Shown here: positions 46,305 through 55,226 of the stretch, piece after piece
How the letters are laid out: each line of letters starts with the position of its first letter
How positions within the stretch are numbered: the first letter of the stretch is position 1
DNA from: Rhizobium album
Lineage (GTDB): Bacteria > Pseudomonadota > Alphaproteobacteria > Rhizobiales > Rhizobiaceae
Assembly: GCF_003122325.1 (NCBI RefSeq)
Contig: NZ_QFBC01000001.1
Coordinates: 248,001 to 312,000, forward strand
DNA: 64,000 bases
Reading direction: 5' to 3'
Notes under the pieces: generated by a model
The model's database searches: none
What the model was told of the DNA's origin: nothing
Seen by the model: the letters and a program-made list of their open reading frames with translations, nothing else
Position numbers and translations under genes: made by a program

Positions 46305-47927
46305 ATGATCCGCATCGAAAACATCAGCAAGCAGAACAGCCACCGCATCCTCTTCATCGAGGCGTCGGCGGCGCTCAACAGGGGCGAGAAGATCGGTCTC
46401 GTCGGCCCGAACGGCGCCGGCAAGACGACGCTGTTCCGCATGATCACCGGCGAGGAGCAGCCGGACGAAGGCCAGGTGTCGGTCGACAAGGGCGTCACCA
46501 TCGGCTATTTCGACCAGGATGTCGGCGAGATGTCCGGCCGCAGCGCGGTCGCCGCGGTCATGGACGGCGCCGGGCCGGTCAGCACCGTCGCCGCCGAGCT
46601 GCGCGAGCTCGAAGCCGCCATGGTCGATCCCGATCGCCTCGACGAGATGGATGCGATCATCGAACGCTATGGCGAAGTGCAGGCGCGCTACGAGGAGCTT
46701 GATGGCTACGGCCTCGAAGGCCGGGCGCGCGAGGTGCTGGACGGCCTGAGCTTTACCCAGGAAATGATGGACGGCGACGTCGGAAAACTGTCCGGCGGCT
46801 GGAAGATGCGCGTGGCGCTCGCCCGCATCCTTCTCATGCGTCCGGACGTGATGCTGCTCGACGAACCGAGCAACCACCTCGATCTCGAAAGCCTGATCTG
46901 GCTGGAACAGTTTTTGAAGGGTTATGACGGCGCGCTTCTGATGACTTCGCACGACCGCGAATTCATGAACCGCATCGTCAACCGCATCATCGAAATCGAC
47001 GGCGGATCGCTGACGGTCTATTCCGGCGACTACGGTTTCTACGAACAGCAGCGGGCGCAGAACGAAAAGCAGCAGCAGGCGCAGTTCGAGCGCCAGCAGG
47101 CGATGCTTGCCAAGGAAATCAAGTTCATCGAGCGTTTCAAGGCGCGCGCCTCGCATGCCGCGCAGGTGCAGAGCCGCGTCAAGAAGCTGGAGAAGATCGA
47201 CCGCGTCGAGCCGCCGCGCCGGCGTCAGACGGTCGCCTTCGAATTCCAGCCGGCGCCGCGCTCGGGCGAAGACGTGGTCAACATCAAGAACGTCCACAAG
47301 GCCTATGGCAGCCGCAGCATCTATTCCGGGCTGGACTTCATGGTCCGCCGCAAGGAGCGCTGGTGCATCATGGGCATCAACGGCGCCGGCAAGTCGACGC
47401 TTCTGAAGCTCGTCACCGGTACGGCGGCGCCGGACCAGGGCACCGTGACGGTCGGCGCCAGCGTCAAGCTCGGTTATTTCGCCCAGCACTCGATGGACCT
47501 GCTCGATGGCGACGCCACCATCCTGCAATGGCTGGAGGAAGCATTCCCGAAGGCGGGCCAGGCGCCGCTGCGGGCGCTCGCCGGCTGCTTCGGCTTTTCC
47601 GGCGACGACATCGAGAAGAAATGCCGGGTGCTTTCCGGCGGCGAGAAGGCGCGGCTGGTGATGGCGCGCATGCTGTTCGATCCGCCGAATTTCCTGGTGC
47701 TCGACGAGCCCACAAACCACCTCGACCTCGACACCAAGGAAATGCTGATCAAGGCGCTGTCGGAATATGAAGGCACGATGCTGTTCGTCTCGCACGACCG
47801 GCATTTCCTCGCAGCCCTGTCGAACCGGGTGCTGGAACTGACGCCGGATGGCATCCATCAATATGGCGGCGGCTACACGGAATATGTCGAACGCACCGGC
47901 CACGAGGCGCCGGGCCTGCGCAGCTAA
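46305..47927 (+). CDS. ABC-F family ATPase (YbiT-like)
   Basis: A 540-residue soluble protein with two ATPase domains and no membrane segment. Walker A motifs are GPNGAGKTT (about 35-43) and GINGAGKST (about 356-364); signatures LSGGWKMRVALA and LSGGEKARLVMA. The Gln-rich linker QQRAQNEKQQQAQFERQQA between domains is the ABC-F P-site interaction motif region. Such proteins act on the ribosome exit (E) site to rescue or modulate translation, not in transport. Length matches YbiT/Uup-type members; the exact subgroup is uncertain. Confidence 0.92.
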   Translation: MIRIENISKQNSHRILFIEASAALNRGEKIGLVGPNGAGKTTLFRMITGEEQPDEGQVSVDKGVTIGYFDQDVGEMSGRSAVAAVMDGAGPVSTVAAELRELEAAMVDPDRLDEMDAIIERYGEVQARYEELDGYGLEGRAREVLDGLSFTQEMMDGDVGKLSGGWKMRVALARILLMRPDVMLLDEPSNHLDLESLIWLEQFLKGYDGALLMTSHDREFMNRIVNRIIEIDGGSLTVYSGDYGFYEQQRAQNEKQQQAQFERQQAMLAKEIKFIERFKARASHAAQVQSRVKKLEKIDRVEPPRRRQTVAFEFQPAPRSGEDVVNIKNVHKAYGSRSIYSGLDFMVRRKERWCIMGINGAGKSTLLKLVTGTAAPDQGTVTVGASVKLGYFAQHSMDLLDGDATILQWLEEAFPKAGQAPLRALAGCFGFSGDDIEKKCRVLSGGEKARLVMARMLFDPPNFLVLDEPTNHLDLDTKEMLIKALSEYEGTMLFVSHDRHFLAALSNRVLELTPDGIHQYGGGYTEYVERTGHEAPGLRS

Positions 47928-47991
47928 CCAATCGTCGAGCGATGCGAAAAAGGGCTTGCATGCGGGCGTGATCGACGTTATCTCGATCAAT

Positions 47992-48009
47992 GTAATGGTA
48001 TTACATTAC
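47992..48009. promoter_or_regulatory. Zur box upstream of zinT
   Basis: GTAATG-GTATTA-CATTAC is a perfect inverted repeat with 6-bp arms and spacer 6, matching alphaproteobacterial Zur operators (GTAATGTTATAACATTAC). Located 42 bp before the zinT start codon. Zinc-replete repression of zinT follows from this; zinT is a known Zur target. Confidence 0.8.
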
Positions 48010-48051
48010 TAATCTTGGAAGATGCGCCTTCCGACAACCATCGAGGTGAAG

Positions 48052-48723
48052 ATGCAAAAGATGTCTGGTGGCCGGCGGGCCGGTCTTGTCCTGGGAGCCG
48101 TTCTGGCACTGGCAACGGTGTCTTTGACGACGAACGGAGCGAGCGCCGCGTCGGAAAAGACCCACAACCATACGCATTCCGAAAACGCCAAGGATGTCTA
48201 TCACGGCTATTTCGAGGACGATCAGATCAAGGCGCGGCCGCTTTCGGATTGGCAAGGGGAATGGCAGTCGGTCTATCCCTATCTGACCGACGGCACGCTG
48301 GAGCCGGTCTGGGCCCACAAGGCGGAAAGCGGCGACAAGAGTGCGGCGGAATACCGCGACTATTACACGGCCGGCTATAAGACCGATGTCGATCGCATCG
48401 TCATTGCCGGCGACAAAATTACCTTCACGCGCCAGGGCAAATCGGTTTCGGGACAATATGTTACGGACGGCAACGAAACCCTGACCTACAAGAAGGGAAA
48501 TCGCGGCGTGCGCTTCATTTTCAAGAAAACCGACGGTGATGCCGACGCGCCCGGCTTCATCCAGTTCAGCGATCACAAGATCGCGCCGGAGAAGGCCGAT
48601 CACTATCATCTCTATTCGGGCAACGATCGCGCGGCCCTGCTGGAGGAGGTGACGAATTGGCCGACCTATTATCCGGCCTCGCTCGACGGCAAGCAGATCG
48701 TCGATGAGATGATTCAGCACTGA
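48052..48723 (+). CDS. zinT: ZinT-family periplasmic zinc/cadmium-binding protein
   Basis: About 223 residues with a signal peptide MQKMSGGRRAGLVLGAVLAL (cleavage near ASA). A His-rich THNHTHSEN follows, then the ZinT core YHGYFEDDQIKARPLSDWQGEWQSVYPYL and the C-terminal HYHLYSGNDRAALLEEVTNWPTYYP. It scavenges periplasmic zinc for the ZnuABC importer. Start ATG 48052 has GAGGTGAA just upstream; an ATG at 48022 lies closer to the Zur box and would lack a ribosome site. ZnuABC is not in the window. Confidence 0.92.
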   Translation: MQKMSGGRRAGLVLGAVLALATVSLTTNGASAASEKTHNHTHSENAKDVYHGYFEDDQIKARPLSDWQGEWQSVYPYLTDGTLEPVWAHKAESGDKSAAEYRDYYTAGYKTDVDRIVIAGDKITFTRQGKSVSGQYVTDGNETLTYKKGNRGVRFIFKKTDGDADAPGFIQFSDHKIAPEKADHYHLYSGNDRAALLEEVTNWPTYYPASLDGKQIVDEMIQH

Positions 48724-48744
48724 TCAGCTGCCGGGCACTGCTTT

Positions 48745-48773
48745 CCCTCTTCTCCCCGGCGGGGAGAAGAGGG
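48745..48773. repeat. Dispersed palindromic intergenic repeat, copy 3
   Basis: A perfect 13-bp stem, CCCTCTTCTCCCC (48745-48757) / GGGGAGAAGAGGG (48761-48773), loop GGC. It lies between zinT and a convergent hypothetical gene; it may act as terminator for both. Confidence 0.85.
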
Positions 48774-48808
48774 TGGCCCCGGCTTGCCCTGCACGCCTGA
48801 ACGCGCCC

Positions 48809-49324
48809 TCAGGGCCGCGACGAGATATTCACCTGCGCCGCGGTGCCGACATTCATAAAGGAAATCTCGGCGTCGTCGCGCGTCCAGATGGCGGAGCGGG
48901 AGATTTCCGAATCCTCTGCCATATCCGGCGCGCCGAACGTTTCCGTCAGCGCCTTTTCCAGCGCCCGGCCGTCATGGGTGGCGTAGACGCAGGCACGGTG
49001 GCCGTTGGCGCCGTGGGCGATCCAGAAGGACAGCGCGTCGGATTTGCCGTCCTCGCCCCGCTGCCAGCCGGAAACCTCCACCGGACCGCCGAGATAATCG
49101 AGAAACGAAGCGCGCCAGTTTTCGAGCTTGGCCTCGCTCATGCGCGGCCAGCCGAAACGTTCCGCCTTGCGCAACGCTTCGGCAAAGACCGGCGTGCGGC
49201 AGAAATCGTAGAGTTCGGCGATGGTGATGTCGCGCGGCGCGGCCGTTGCGGACAGCACGACAGAGGCAGCGGAAACCATTGCCGCAGTTGCTATCGTGCG
49301 CGCCAATTTCAACGCTGCGGTCAT
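48809..49324 (-). CDS. Secreted hypothetical protein
   Basis: A 171-residue protein with a likely signal peptide (about 1-29, ASVVLSATAAP). Composition and ordered segments (ITIAELYDFCRTPVFAEALRKAERFGWPRMS, YLGGPVEVSGWQRGEDGKSDALSFWIAHG, HRACVYAT) suggest a folded periplasmic domain with one cysteine pair (CRTP and RACVYAT). I do not recognise the family. It is monocistronic, convergent with zinT, and followed upstream by a hairpin. Possibly restricted to Rhizobiales. Confidence 0.75.
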   Translation of the reverse strand: MTAALKLARTIATAAMVSAASVVLSATAAPRDITIAELYDFCRTPVFAEALRKAERFGWPRMSEAKLENWRASFLDYLGGPVEVSGWQRGEDGKSDALSFWIAHGANGHRACVYATHDGRALEKALTETFGAPDMAEDSEISRSAIWTRDDAEISFMNVGTAAQVNISSRP

Positions 49325-49431
49325 GAAGTCTCCACCCCGTATCCCTGTTGCTTGAACTAGGGGTAATTCCGGGGAGTAGCAAGGGCGAGCGACGGCCGAT
49401 TGCCTATGGAATGAAAGGGCGCCGTCTGCCG

Positions 49432-49455
49432 CCTTCTCCCCGCTGGGGAGAAAGG
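49432..49455. repeat. Dispersed palindromic intergenic repeat, copy 4
   Basis: CCTTCTCCCC (49432-49441) pairs with GGGGAGAAAGG (49445-49455) with one bulge. Lies just after the puuB stop on the minus strand and may mark the operon end. Confidence 0.75.
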
Positions 49456-49459
49456 GAGT

Positions 49460-50767
49460 TCAGATGCCGAGCTTGTCGCGCATGCCGTACCACCAGGCGC
49501 CGAGCATGGTCAGCGGCACGCGGAATGTCTTGCCGCCGGGGAAGGGGTAGTTTGGCAGCGAGCTCCATATGTCGAAGCGTTCCGCGTGGCCGGCCACCGC
49601 CTCGCCGAGGATCTTGCCGAGCAGATGCGTGGTGGTGACCCCGTGGCCGCTGTCGCCATGCGAGAAATAGACATTGTCGGCGAGCCGGCCCATATGCGGG
49701 ATGCGCGTCAGGGTCAGCGCGAAATTGCCGCTCCAGGCATAGTCGATCTTGACGTTTTCGAGCTGCGGGAAGGTCTTCAGCATGTTGGGGCGAATGACGC
49801 CGGTGAGGTTTGCCGGGTCCTGGCCGCCATAACCGATGCCGCCGCCGTAGAGCAGCCGGTTGTCGGCGGTGCGGCGATAGTAGTCGAGCACGTAATTGGC
49901 GTCCTCGACGCAGTAGTTGGCCGGCAGCAGGCCTTCGATCAGCTCCTTCGGCAGCGGTTCCGTCGCCATCACCTGGCTGGAAACCGGCATCATCCGGTCG
50001 CCGATCTGCGGCAAGAGCTTGCCGAGATAGGCATTGCCGCACACCAGCACATATTTCGCCTTCACCGCGCCGCGCTCGGTGCGGACGATTGGATGGGCGC
50101 CCATGCCGACGGATTCGACGCGGGAGTTTTCGAAGATCCGGCCGCCTTGGTTTTCCACGGCGGCGGCTTCGCCGAGCACGAGATCGAGCGGATGGATATG
50201 GCCGCCGAGCCTGTCGATCATGCCGCCGACATAGCGGTCGGCCTTCACGTATGTGCCGACATCGGCCCTGGAGACCATCTCCAGCCCGCCATGGCCGTGC
50301 TTTTCCCAATGGGCCTTGTGGGCCTCCATCTCGCGCACTTGCTTCGGCGTGAAGGCGGCGAAGAAGCCGCCATGCACGAGGTCGCAGTCGATGGCGTATT
50401 TGGCAATGCGGCCGCGGATGATCTCGCCGCCTTCCAGCGACATGGCGCCGAGCTTCACCGCCTTGTCGCGGCCGTAGCGCCCGGCGATGGTCTCCAGGTC
50501 GCGGCTGTAGCCGTTGACGATCTGGCCGCCGTTGCGTCCCGACGCGCCGAAGCCGATGCGCACCGCCTCGACCACGGCGACGGAATAGCCGCGCTCAACC
50601 AGTTCCAGGGCGGCGGATATGCCGGTGAAGCCGGCGCCGATGATGCAGACATCCGCCTCGATCTCGCCTTCGAGCATCGGCCGGATCTTCTGATCCCTGG
50701 CGCTTGCGGCATACCAGGAAGCGGCGTGGCCGGGGTTGGTGCTGGCGGAGGAAAGCTTGGCGGTCAT
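49460..50767 (-). CDS. puuB: Gamma-glutamylputrescine oxidase (FAD)
   Basis: A 435-residue FAD-dependent DAO-family oxidase. The dinucleotide-binding GAGFTG (44-49) follows an early SWYAASA. The mid sequence RIGFGASGRNGGQIVNGYSRDLE and late GRLADNVYFSHGDSGHGVTTTHLLG are typical of PuuB. It oxidises gamma-glutamylputrescine to the aldehyde with release of ammonia and peroxide. It starts one nt after the puuA stop. An upstream in-frame extension is rejected because it lies within puuA and lacks a start context. Confidence 0.88.
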   Translation of the reverse strand: MTAKLSSASTNPGHAASWYAASARDQKIRPMLEGEIEADVCIIGAGFTGISAALELVERGYSVAVVEAVRIGFGASGRNGGQIVNGYSRDLETIAGRYGRDKAVKLGAMSLEGGEIIRGRIAKYAIDCDLVHGGFFAAFTPKQVREMEAHKAHWEKHGHGGLEMVSRADVGTYVKADRYVGGMIDRLGGHIHPLDLVLGEAAAVENQGGRIFENSRVESVGMGAHPIVRTERGAVKAKYVLVCGNAYLGKLLPQIGDRMMPVSSQVMATEPLPKELIEGLLPANYCVEDANYVLDYYRRTADNRLLYGGGIGYGGQDPANLTGVIRPNMLKTFPQLENVKIDYAWSGNFALTLTRIPHMGRLADNVYFSHGDSGHGVTTTHLLGKILGEAVAGHAERFDIWSSLPNYPFPGGKTFRVPLTMLGAWWYGMRDKLGI

Positions 50768-50768
50768 G

Positions 50769-52127
50769 TCAGACGATCCTGATATATGCGTCATATTCGA
50801 CGTCGGTGACGCGCAGCGAGAATTCCGAAAGCTCCTGCTGCTTGCAGGCGGTGTAGAGCGCGCGGTATTTCTGGCCGAGCGTTGCATAGGCGAAGCTGGA
50901 TTTGGCGAAACGCTGCAGGGCGTAGTCCCAGTTGGTCGGCAGCGGTTCGTGGTTGATGGCGTGCTCGTCGCCGGTGATGGCGCCGCCCGGCTGCAGCTTT
51001 TCCTTCATGCCGGTCAGCGCCGCATTGAGGATCATGGCAAGCACCAGATAGGGGTTGGTATCGGAGCCGGCGACGCGGTGCTCGATGCGGGTCGCCGGCT
51101 TGGAGGCCGTAATGACGCGCACGGCGGCGGAACGGTTGTCGAAACCCCAGGAGGCATAGGTGGGCGCATGTTCGCTCGGCCGCAGCCGGCGATAGGAATT
51201 GGCGTGCGGCGCAAATACCGCCATGCTCTCGCCCATGTTGGCCAGAAGCCCGCCGACGGAATGCATCAGCGTATCGGCCGGCCCGTCCTCGCCGACATAG
51301 ATGTTGCGGCCGTTTTCGTCGAGAACGGAGAAATGCACGTGCATGCCGCTGCCGGCCTGCCGGCCGTAGGGCTTGGCCATGAAAGTGGCGTCGAGATCGT
51401 GCTTGCGGGCCACACCCTTGACGATGCGTTTCAGCAGCACGGCATAGTCCGCCGCCTGCAGCGCATCCGGCACGTGGTTGAGGTTGATTTCATACTGGCC
51501 GGGGCCGTTTTCGCGCAGCGTCGTATCGGCGGCGACCTTCTGCGCCTTGCAGGCGATCGAGATGTCGTGGAACACCTCCTCGAAATCCTGCAGCTCGGAG
51601 ATCGACAGGACCTGCGTCTGGCCGGTATGCCAGCGGCCCTCGCGCGAATTCGGCGGACGAACCGGATCGAGCGCCGAGCGCACCGGGTCGATCAGGTAGA
51701 ATTCCAGCTCCGTGGCGACGACGGGCGTCAGCCCCACTTTCTTGTAGCGATCCAGCACGTCGGCCAGCGTCTGGCGCGGATCGGCGAAGAAGCGGCTGCC
51801 ATCGGCATTGTGCATGGCGAGCATGACCTGCGCCGTCGGCCGGTTGAGCCAGGTGACGCGCGACAGGGTTTCGGGAACGGGGAAGCAGATACCGTCCGGG
51901 TCGCCGGTTCCTTCCGCAAGGCCGGCGGTATTGACGTCGCGGCCCCAGACGTCGAGGGCATAGACGGAACGGGGGATCGCCATGCCCTTGGTCAGCACGT
52001 CGAGGGCGCGTTCGCGCGGGATCCATTTGCCGCGCGGCACGCCGTTGACGTCGATCACGAAGGCTTCGAGAACTTCGATATCCGGGTTCTCACGCAGGAA
52101 ATCCTGCGCATAGGTCATATTGTCCAT
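50769..52127 (-). CDS. puuA: Gamma-glutamylputrescine synthetase (glutamine synthetase family)
   Basis: A 452-residue glutamine-synthetase fold protein. VIDVNGVPRGKWIPRE replaces the GlnA N-terminus; catalytic elements ATELEFYLID, GPGQYEINL, KPYGRQAGSGMHVHFS and GSDTNPYLVLA are all present. PuuA joins glutamate to putrescine with ATP, the first step of putrescine catabolism via gamma-glutamyl intermediates. Located directly before puuB, in the same transcription unit. Its true amine substrate (putrescine against other monoamines) is inferred from neighbouring Pot genes. Confidence 0.88.
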   Translation of the reverse strand: MDNMTYAQDFLRENPDIEVLEAFVIDVNGVPRGKWIPRERALDVLTKGMAIPRSVYALDVWGRDVNTAGLAEGTGDPDGICFPVPETLSRVTWLNRPTAQVMLAMHNADGSRFFADPRQTLADVLDRYKKVGLTPVVATELEFYLIDPVRSALDPVRPPNSREGRWHTGQTQVLSISELQDFEEVFHDISIACKAQKVAADTTLRENGPGQYEINLNHVPDALQAADYAVLLKRIVKGVARKHDLDATFMAKPYGRQAGSGMHVHFSVLDENGRNIYVGEDGPADTLMHSVGGLLANMGESMAVFAPHANSYRRLRPSEHAPTYASWGFDNRSAAVRVITASKPATRIEHRVAGSDTNPYLVLAMILNAALTGMKEKLQPGGAITGDEHAINHEPLPTNWDYALQRFAKSSFAYATLGQKYRALYTACKQQELSEFSLRVTDVEYDAYIRIV

Positions 52128-52163
52128 AAGGCACCAAATTGATGAAATGTTCTGGCCTGCAGT

Positions 52164-52185
52164 CGCGGACGCAGACGCGTCCGCG
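52164..52185. other. Hairpin between amidohydrolase and puuA
   Basis: CGCGGACGC (52164-52172) pairs with GCGTCCGCG (52177-52185), 9-bp stem with AGAC loop, no U-tract. It may separate puuAB expression from the upstream genes. Confidence 0.5.
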
Positions 52186-52281
52186 CGAAAAAGGTCGTCG
52201 CTAACGATAGCCCGTCTCTTCGTTGTAGATCAGAAACCGTATCATGCTTATGCCTTCACCGCCTTGCCGGGCGGTTCTTCC

Positions 52282-53952
52282 TCATGCTTCGTAAGTGATC
52301 TTGCCGTCGCAGATCGTCTTGACCGGACGAACCGCTGCCAGTTTGTCGAAGGCCGTCGCCTCGACATCGGCGTCGAGGATCACCATGTCGGCGAGATAAC
52401 CGACCTTCAGCGTGCCCTTGCGGTCTTCCATGAACTCCACATAGGCGCCGCCCTTGGTATAGGCTGCCAGCGTTTCATGCAAGCTCAGGCGCTCGTCCTT
52501 CATGCCTTCCTTCCAGACGCCGCGGGTCATGGCCGATTCGATGCAGTTCATCGGCGCCAGCGGCGAAACCGGCCAGTCGGTGGCAAAAACGATCTTGGCA
52601 CCGGCATCGACCAGCGTCCGCCAGGCGAAGGCATAGGGCCAGCGCTCTTCGCCGATATAGGTGAGGTAGGGCTCCGTCGGCAGGCCGGCGCAGCCCGGCG
52701 GATGCGTCGGCTGCATCGAGGCGACGGTGCCGAGTTCGGCGAACCGCTTGATGTCGTCGGGATGCACCACCTCGATATGCTCGATGCGGTTGCGGCTGTC
52801 GCGCTTGCCGTTCGCCTTGGCGGCGGCTTCGTAACCGTCGAGAACCATGCGCACCGCGCCGTCGCCGATGGCATGCACGGCGATCTGCAGGCCGAGCTTG
52901 TCGGCGGCGGTGGTGATGCTGTCGAAATGCTCCTGGGTGAACAGCGCCTCGCCCTTCCAGCCCGGCTTGTGGCTGTAATCGTCGACGAACACGGCCGTCT
53001 CGCCTTCGGTCACGCCGTCCACGAACATCTTGACGAAATCGCTGCGCAGCCGGTCGGTGTTGAAGCGGGCGCGCCAGGTGGCTGCCTTGTCTTCCAGGTC
53101 GGAGAGCGGCATGAAGTTCTTCATGTGGAAAGGAATGCGCACGCGCACCGGCAGGGCGCCTTCCTTCTCGATCTCGTCGATCAGTTCCAGCTGGTAGAGA
53201 TTGCCGTCCATGTTCTGGATCGAGGTGATGCCGAGCGAGGCGCAATAGGCGAGGCCCTCTTTCAGAACGGCGATATCGTTGGCCCGGTCTTCCGCCGTCA
53301 CGTTTTCCGGCTCGCCGCCGGTGCCGACGCCGAGCATTTCGCGCGCGCCGGTCTTGCCCATGGTGGAAACCGGGCGGATGGCGTTCGATTCGCGCAGCTC
53401 GCCATTGGCCAGCCCGTCCTCGCCCATGACGATCTCGTTGCCGACGCCGACGTCGCGGCCATGCAGGATGCCGGCCTTCTCAAGCGCGATGGTGTTGGCC
53501 CAGGCGATGTGGTGGTCGGGGGCAAACATCAGCAACGGCCGGTCGGGCAGGATGCGGTCGAGATGATGGCGGGTGACGCGTTCCTCGTCGGAAATGATCG
53601 TGTAGTCGGCCGACTGCGCCACGATCAGCGCCAGGTCGGGGTTGGCGGCGGCATAGTCGAGAACTGCCTTCTTCAGCGCGTCAAACCCCTTGACGCGGAA
53701 CAGCGACAGTTCCGAAAGCTCCACCGAGCCGCCGAAGATGTGCACATGCGCATCGTTGAAGCCCGGCAGCACGCTCTTGCCTTCGGCGTCGATCACCATC
53801 GTGTCCGGGCCGGAGAAGGCGGCGACATCCGCCTCGGTGCCGACGGCGATGATCTTGTTGCCGGCGATCGCCAGCGCTTCGGCGCGCGGCTTGGCCTCGT
53901 CCATAGTGAGGATCCGCGCATTGCGGATGATGAAATTCGCTTCGGTCTGCAT
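52282..53952 (-). CDS. Amidohydrolase, YtcJ-like
   Basis: A 556-residue metal-dependent hydrolase of the amidohydrolase superfamily. Metal ligands come from LPGFNDAHVHI (about 62-72), HAIGDGAVRM, HIEVVHPDD and FATDWPVSPL. The exoenzyme-like YtcJ subfamily hydrolyses N-C or N-formyl bonds in undefined substrates. It lies 27 nt downstream of the serine hydrolase, so it belongs to the putrescine gene block, where its substrate could be an N-acylated or glutamylated polyamine; this is speculation. Start ATG 53952 has a GAGG-like site upstream (ACGAGGGAACATC on the coding strand). Confidence 0.85.
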   Translation of the reverse strand: MQTEANFIIRNARILTMDEAKPRAEALAIAGNKIIAVGTEADVAAFSGPDTMVIDAEGKSVLPGFNDAHVHIFGGSVELSELSLFRVKGFDALKKAVLDYAAANPDLALIVAQSADYTIISDEERVTRHHLDRILPDRPLLMFAPDHHIAWANTIALEKAGILHGRDVGVGNEIVMGEDGLANGELRESNAIRPVSTMGKTGAREMLGVGTGGEPENVTAEDRANDIAVLKEGLAYCASLGITSIQNMDGNLYQLELIDEIEKEGALPVRVRIPFHMKNFMPLSDLEDKAATWRARFNTDRLRSDFVKMFVDGVTEGETAVFVDDYSHKPGWKGEALFTQEHFDSITTAADKLGLQIAVHAIGDGAVRMVLDGYEAAAKANGKRDSRNRIEHIEVVHPDDIKRFAELGTVASMQPTHPPGCAGLPTEPYLTYIGEERWPYAFAWRTLVDAGAKIVFATDWPVSPLAPMNCIESAMTRGVWKEGMKDERLSLHETLAAYTKGGAYVEFMEDRKGTLKVGYLADMVILDADVEATAFDKLAAVRPVKTICDGKITYEA

Positions 53953-53979
53953 GATGTTCCCTCGTATCGTTCTTGTCTT

Positions 53980-55170
53980 TCAGAGCGCCAGGCGCCCGAT
54001 GGCGCGGAAGAAGGAGATCGTGTCCTTCTCCATCGCGTCGTTGATCGGAATGAGCTGCGACGAAACGGTGGCGATCACCGTCTCGGTGGACGGATCGACC
54101 CACAGCCACTGTCCATGGATGCCGATGCCGCAATAGGAGCCGTCAGCCTCGCCGGTCTGGTACCACTTGCTGCGGTAGCGGCCGTTGGCCAGCAACTGGC
54201 TGCCGCCGTCGATCCATGCCTGCCGGTCGCCGTTCTGCGTCATGTCGGCGATCCAGGCCGGCTTGACGATCTGCCTGCCGCCGATCGCGCCGCCCTGGCG
54301 CAGCAATTCGCCGACGCGGGCCAGGTCGCGGGTGGTGACGTTGATGCCGCCGGCCGTGCGCGGGCTGCCCACGGCATCGACGGTGACATACCCGTTGTTC
54401 CTGGCGCCGAGCGGCTTCCACAGCAGTTCCGACATCAGCTCGGCGAAACGCACGCCGGTGATCCGCTCCAAGAGCATGCCGAGCATGTCGGAGTTGGGGG
54501 AAAGATAGGTAAACTTGCCGCCATGCGGCCTGTCGGCCTTCTTCAGCGACAAGAGGAAATCCGGCAGCGTCTCGTTCGGCAGGCCGGGGTCGCGCGGATT
54601 CCACAGGGTGGCGCGGCGATAGCGGGCGAAGGCGCCGTTCGGATCGAGATAGGCCTCCTCGAAATCGAGGCTGACGCGCATGTCGAGCACGTCGCGGTAG
54701 GTAGCGTCGCCATAGGCGCTGCCGGCAGCTTCGGGAATATAGGCGCTCACCGGCTTGTCCGGGTCGATGACGCCCTGTCCTTCCAGAATGCCTGATATCA
54801 GCGCCGTCAGCGATTTGCTGACCGAAAAGATCACGTGCGGCCGGTTCACGTCGGCATGCGGCGCATAATATTCGCCGACGATCTTGCCGCTGCGCATGAC
54901 GACGAGACCGTCGGTATGGGCATGGCGCAGGAAGTCGCCGACCTTGGAAATGCCGTCGATGCCGGGGTCGATCGGCGCATCGACAATGCTGTCGGGAGCG
55001 ATTGCCTCTTCGGGCTCGACCTTGGCGCAGGTGATTTCGGCGGTCGGAACGAGGTCGCGAAGATTCTGGAAGGCCCAGACATTGTAGGGGGCGGTTCGCC
55101 AGGTAGCGAGCGTCACGTCTGCGCGGGCAAAGCCATGCGTATCGGAAAAGGTACGGGTCATCAAAATCAT
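53980..55170 (-). CDS. Serine hydrolase, beta-lactamase/esterase class C fold
   Basis: A 396-residue protein with the class C active-site motif SVSK (nucleophile near residue 118, VIFSVSKSLTALISG), a Tyr element in TYLSPNSDMLG (about 220) and a late HGQWLWV. No signal peptide, so cytoplasmic. Family members are esterases or peptidases/amidases. Neighbours are a periplasmic putrescine-binding protein and an amidohydrolase, suggesting hydrolysis of an amide or ester conjugate taken up by the transporter; not proven. A start three codons later (55161) is possible. Confidence 0.82.
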   Translation of the reverse strand: MILMTRTFSDTHGFARADVTLATWRTAPYNVWAFQNLRDLVPTAEITCAKVEPEEAIAPDSIVDAPIDPGIDGISKVGDFLRHAHTDGLVVMRSGKIVGEYYAPHADVNRPHVIFSVSKSLTALISGILEGQGVIDPDKPVSAYIPEAAGSAYGDATYRDVLDMRVSLDFEEAYLDPNGAFARYRRATLWNPRDPGLPNETLPDFLLSLKKADRPHGGKFTYLSPNSDMLGMLLERITGVRFAELMSELLWKPLGARNNGYVTVDAVGSPRTAGGINVTTRDLARVGELLRQGGAIGGRQIVKPAWIADMTQNGDRQAWIDGGSQLLANGRYRSKWYQTGEADGSYCGIGIHGQWLWVDPSTETVIATVSSQLIPINDAMEKDTISFFRAIGRLAL

Positions 55171-55226
55171 CCGCCGATGCGCGGAGGAGCAGGGCGCTCC
55201 TCCGCTCGGCAGTCCCTGTTTGTGGC

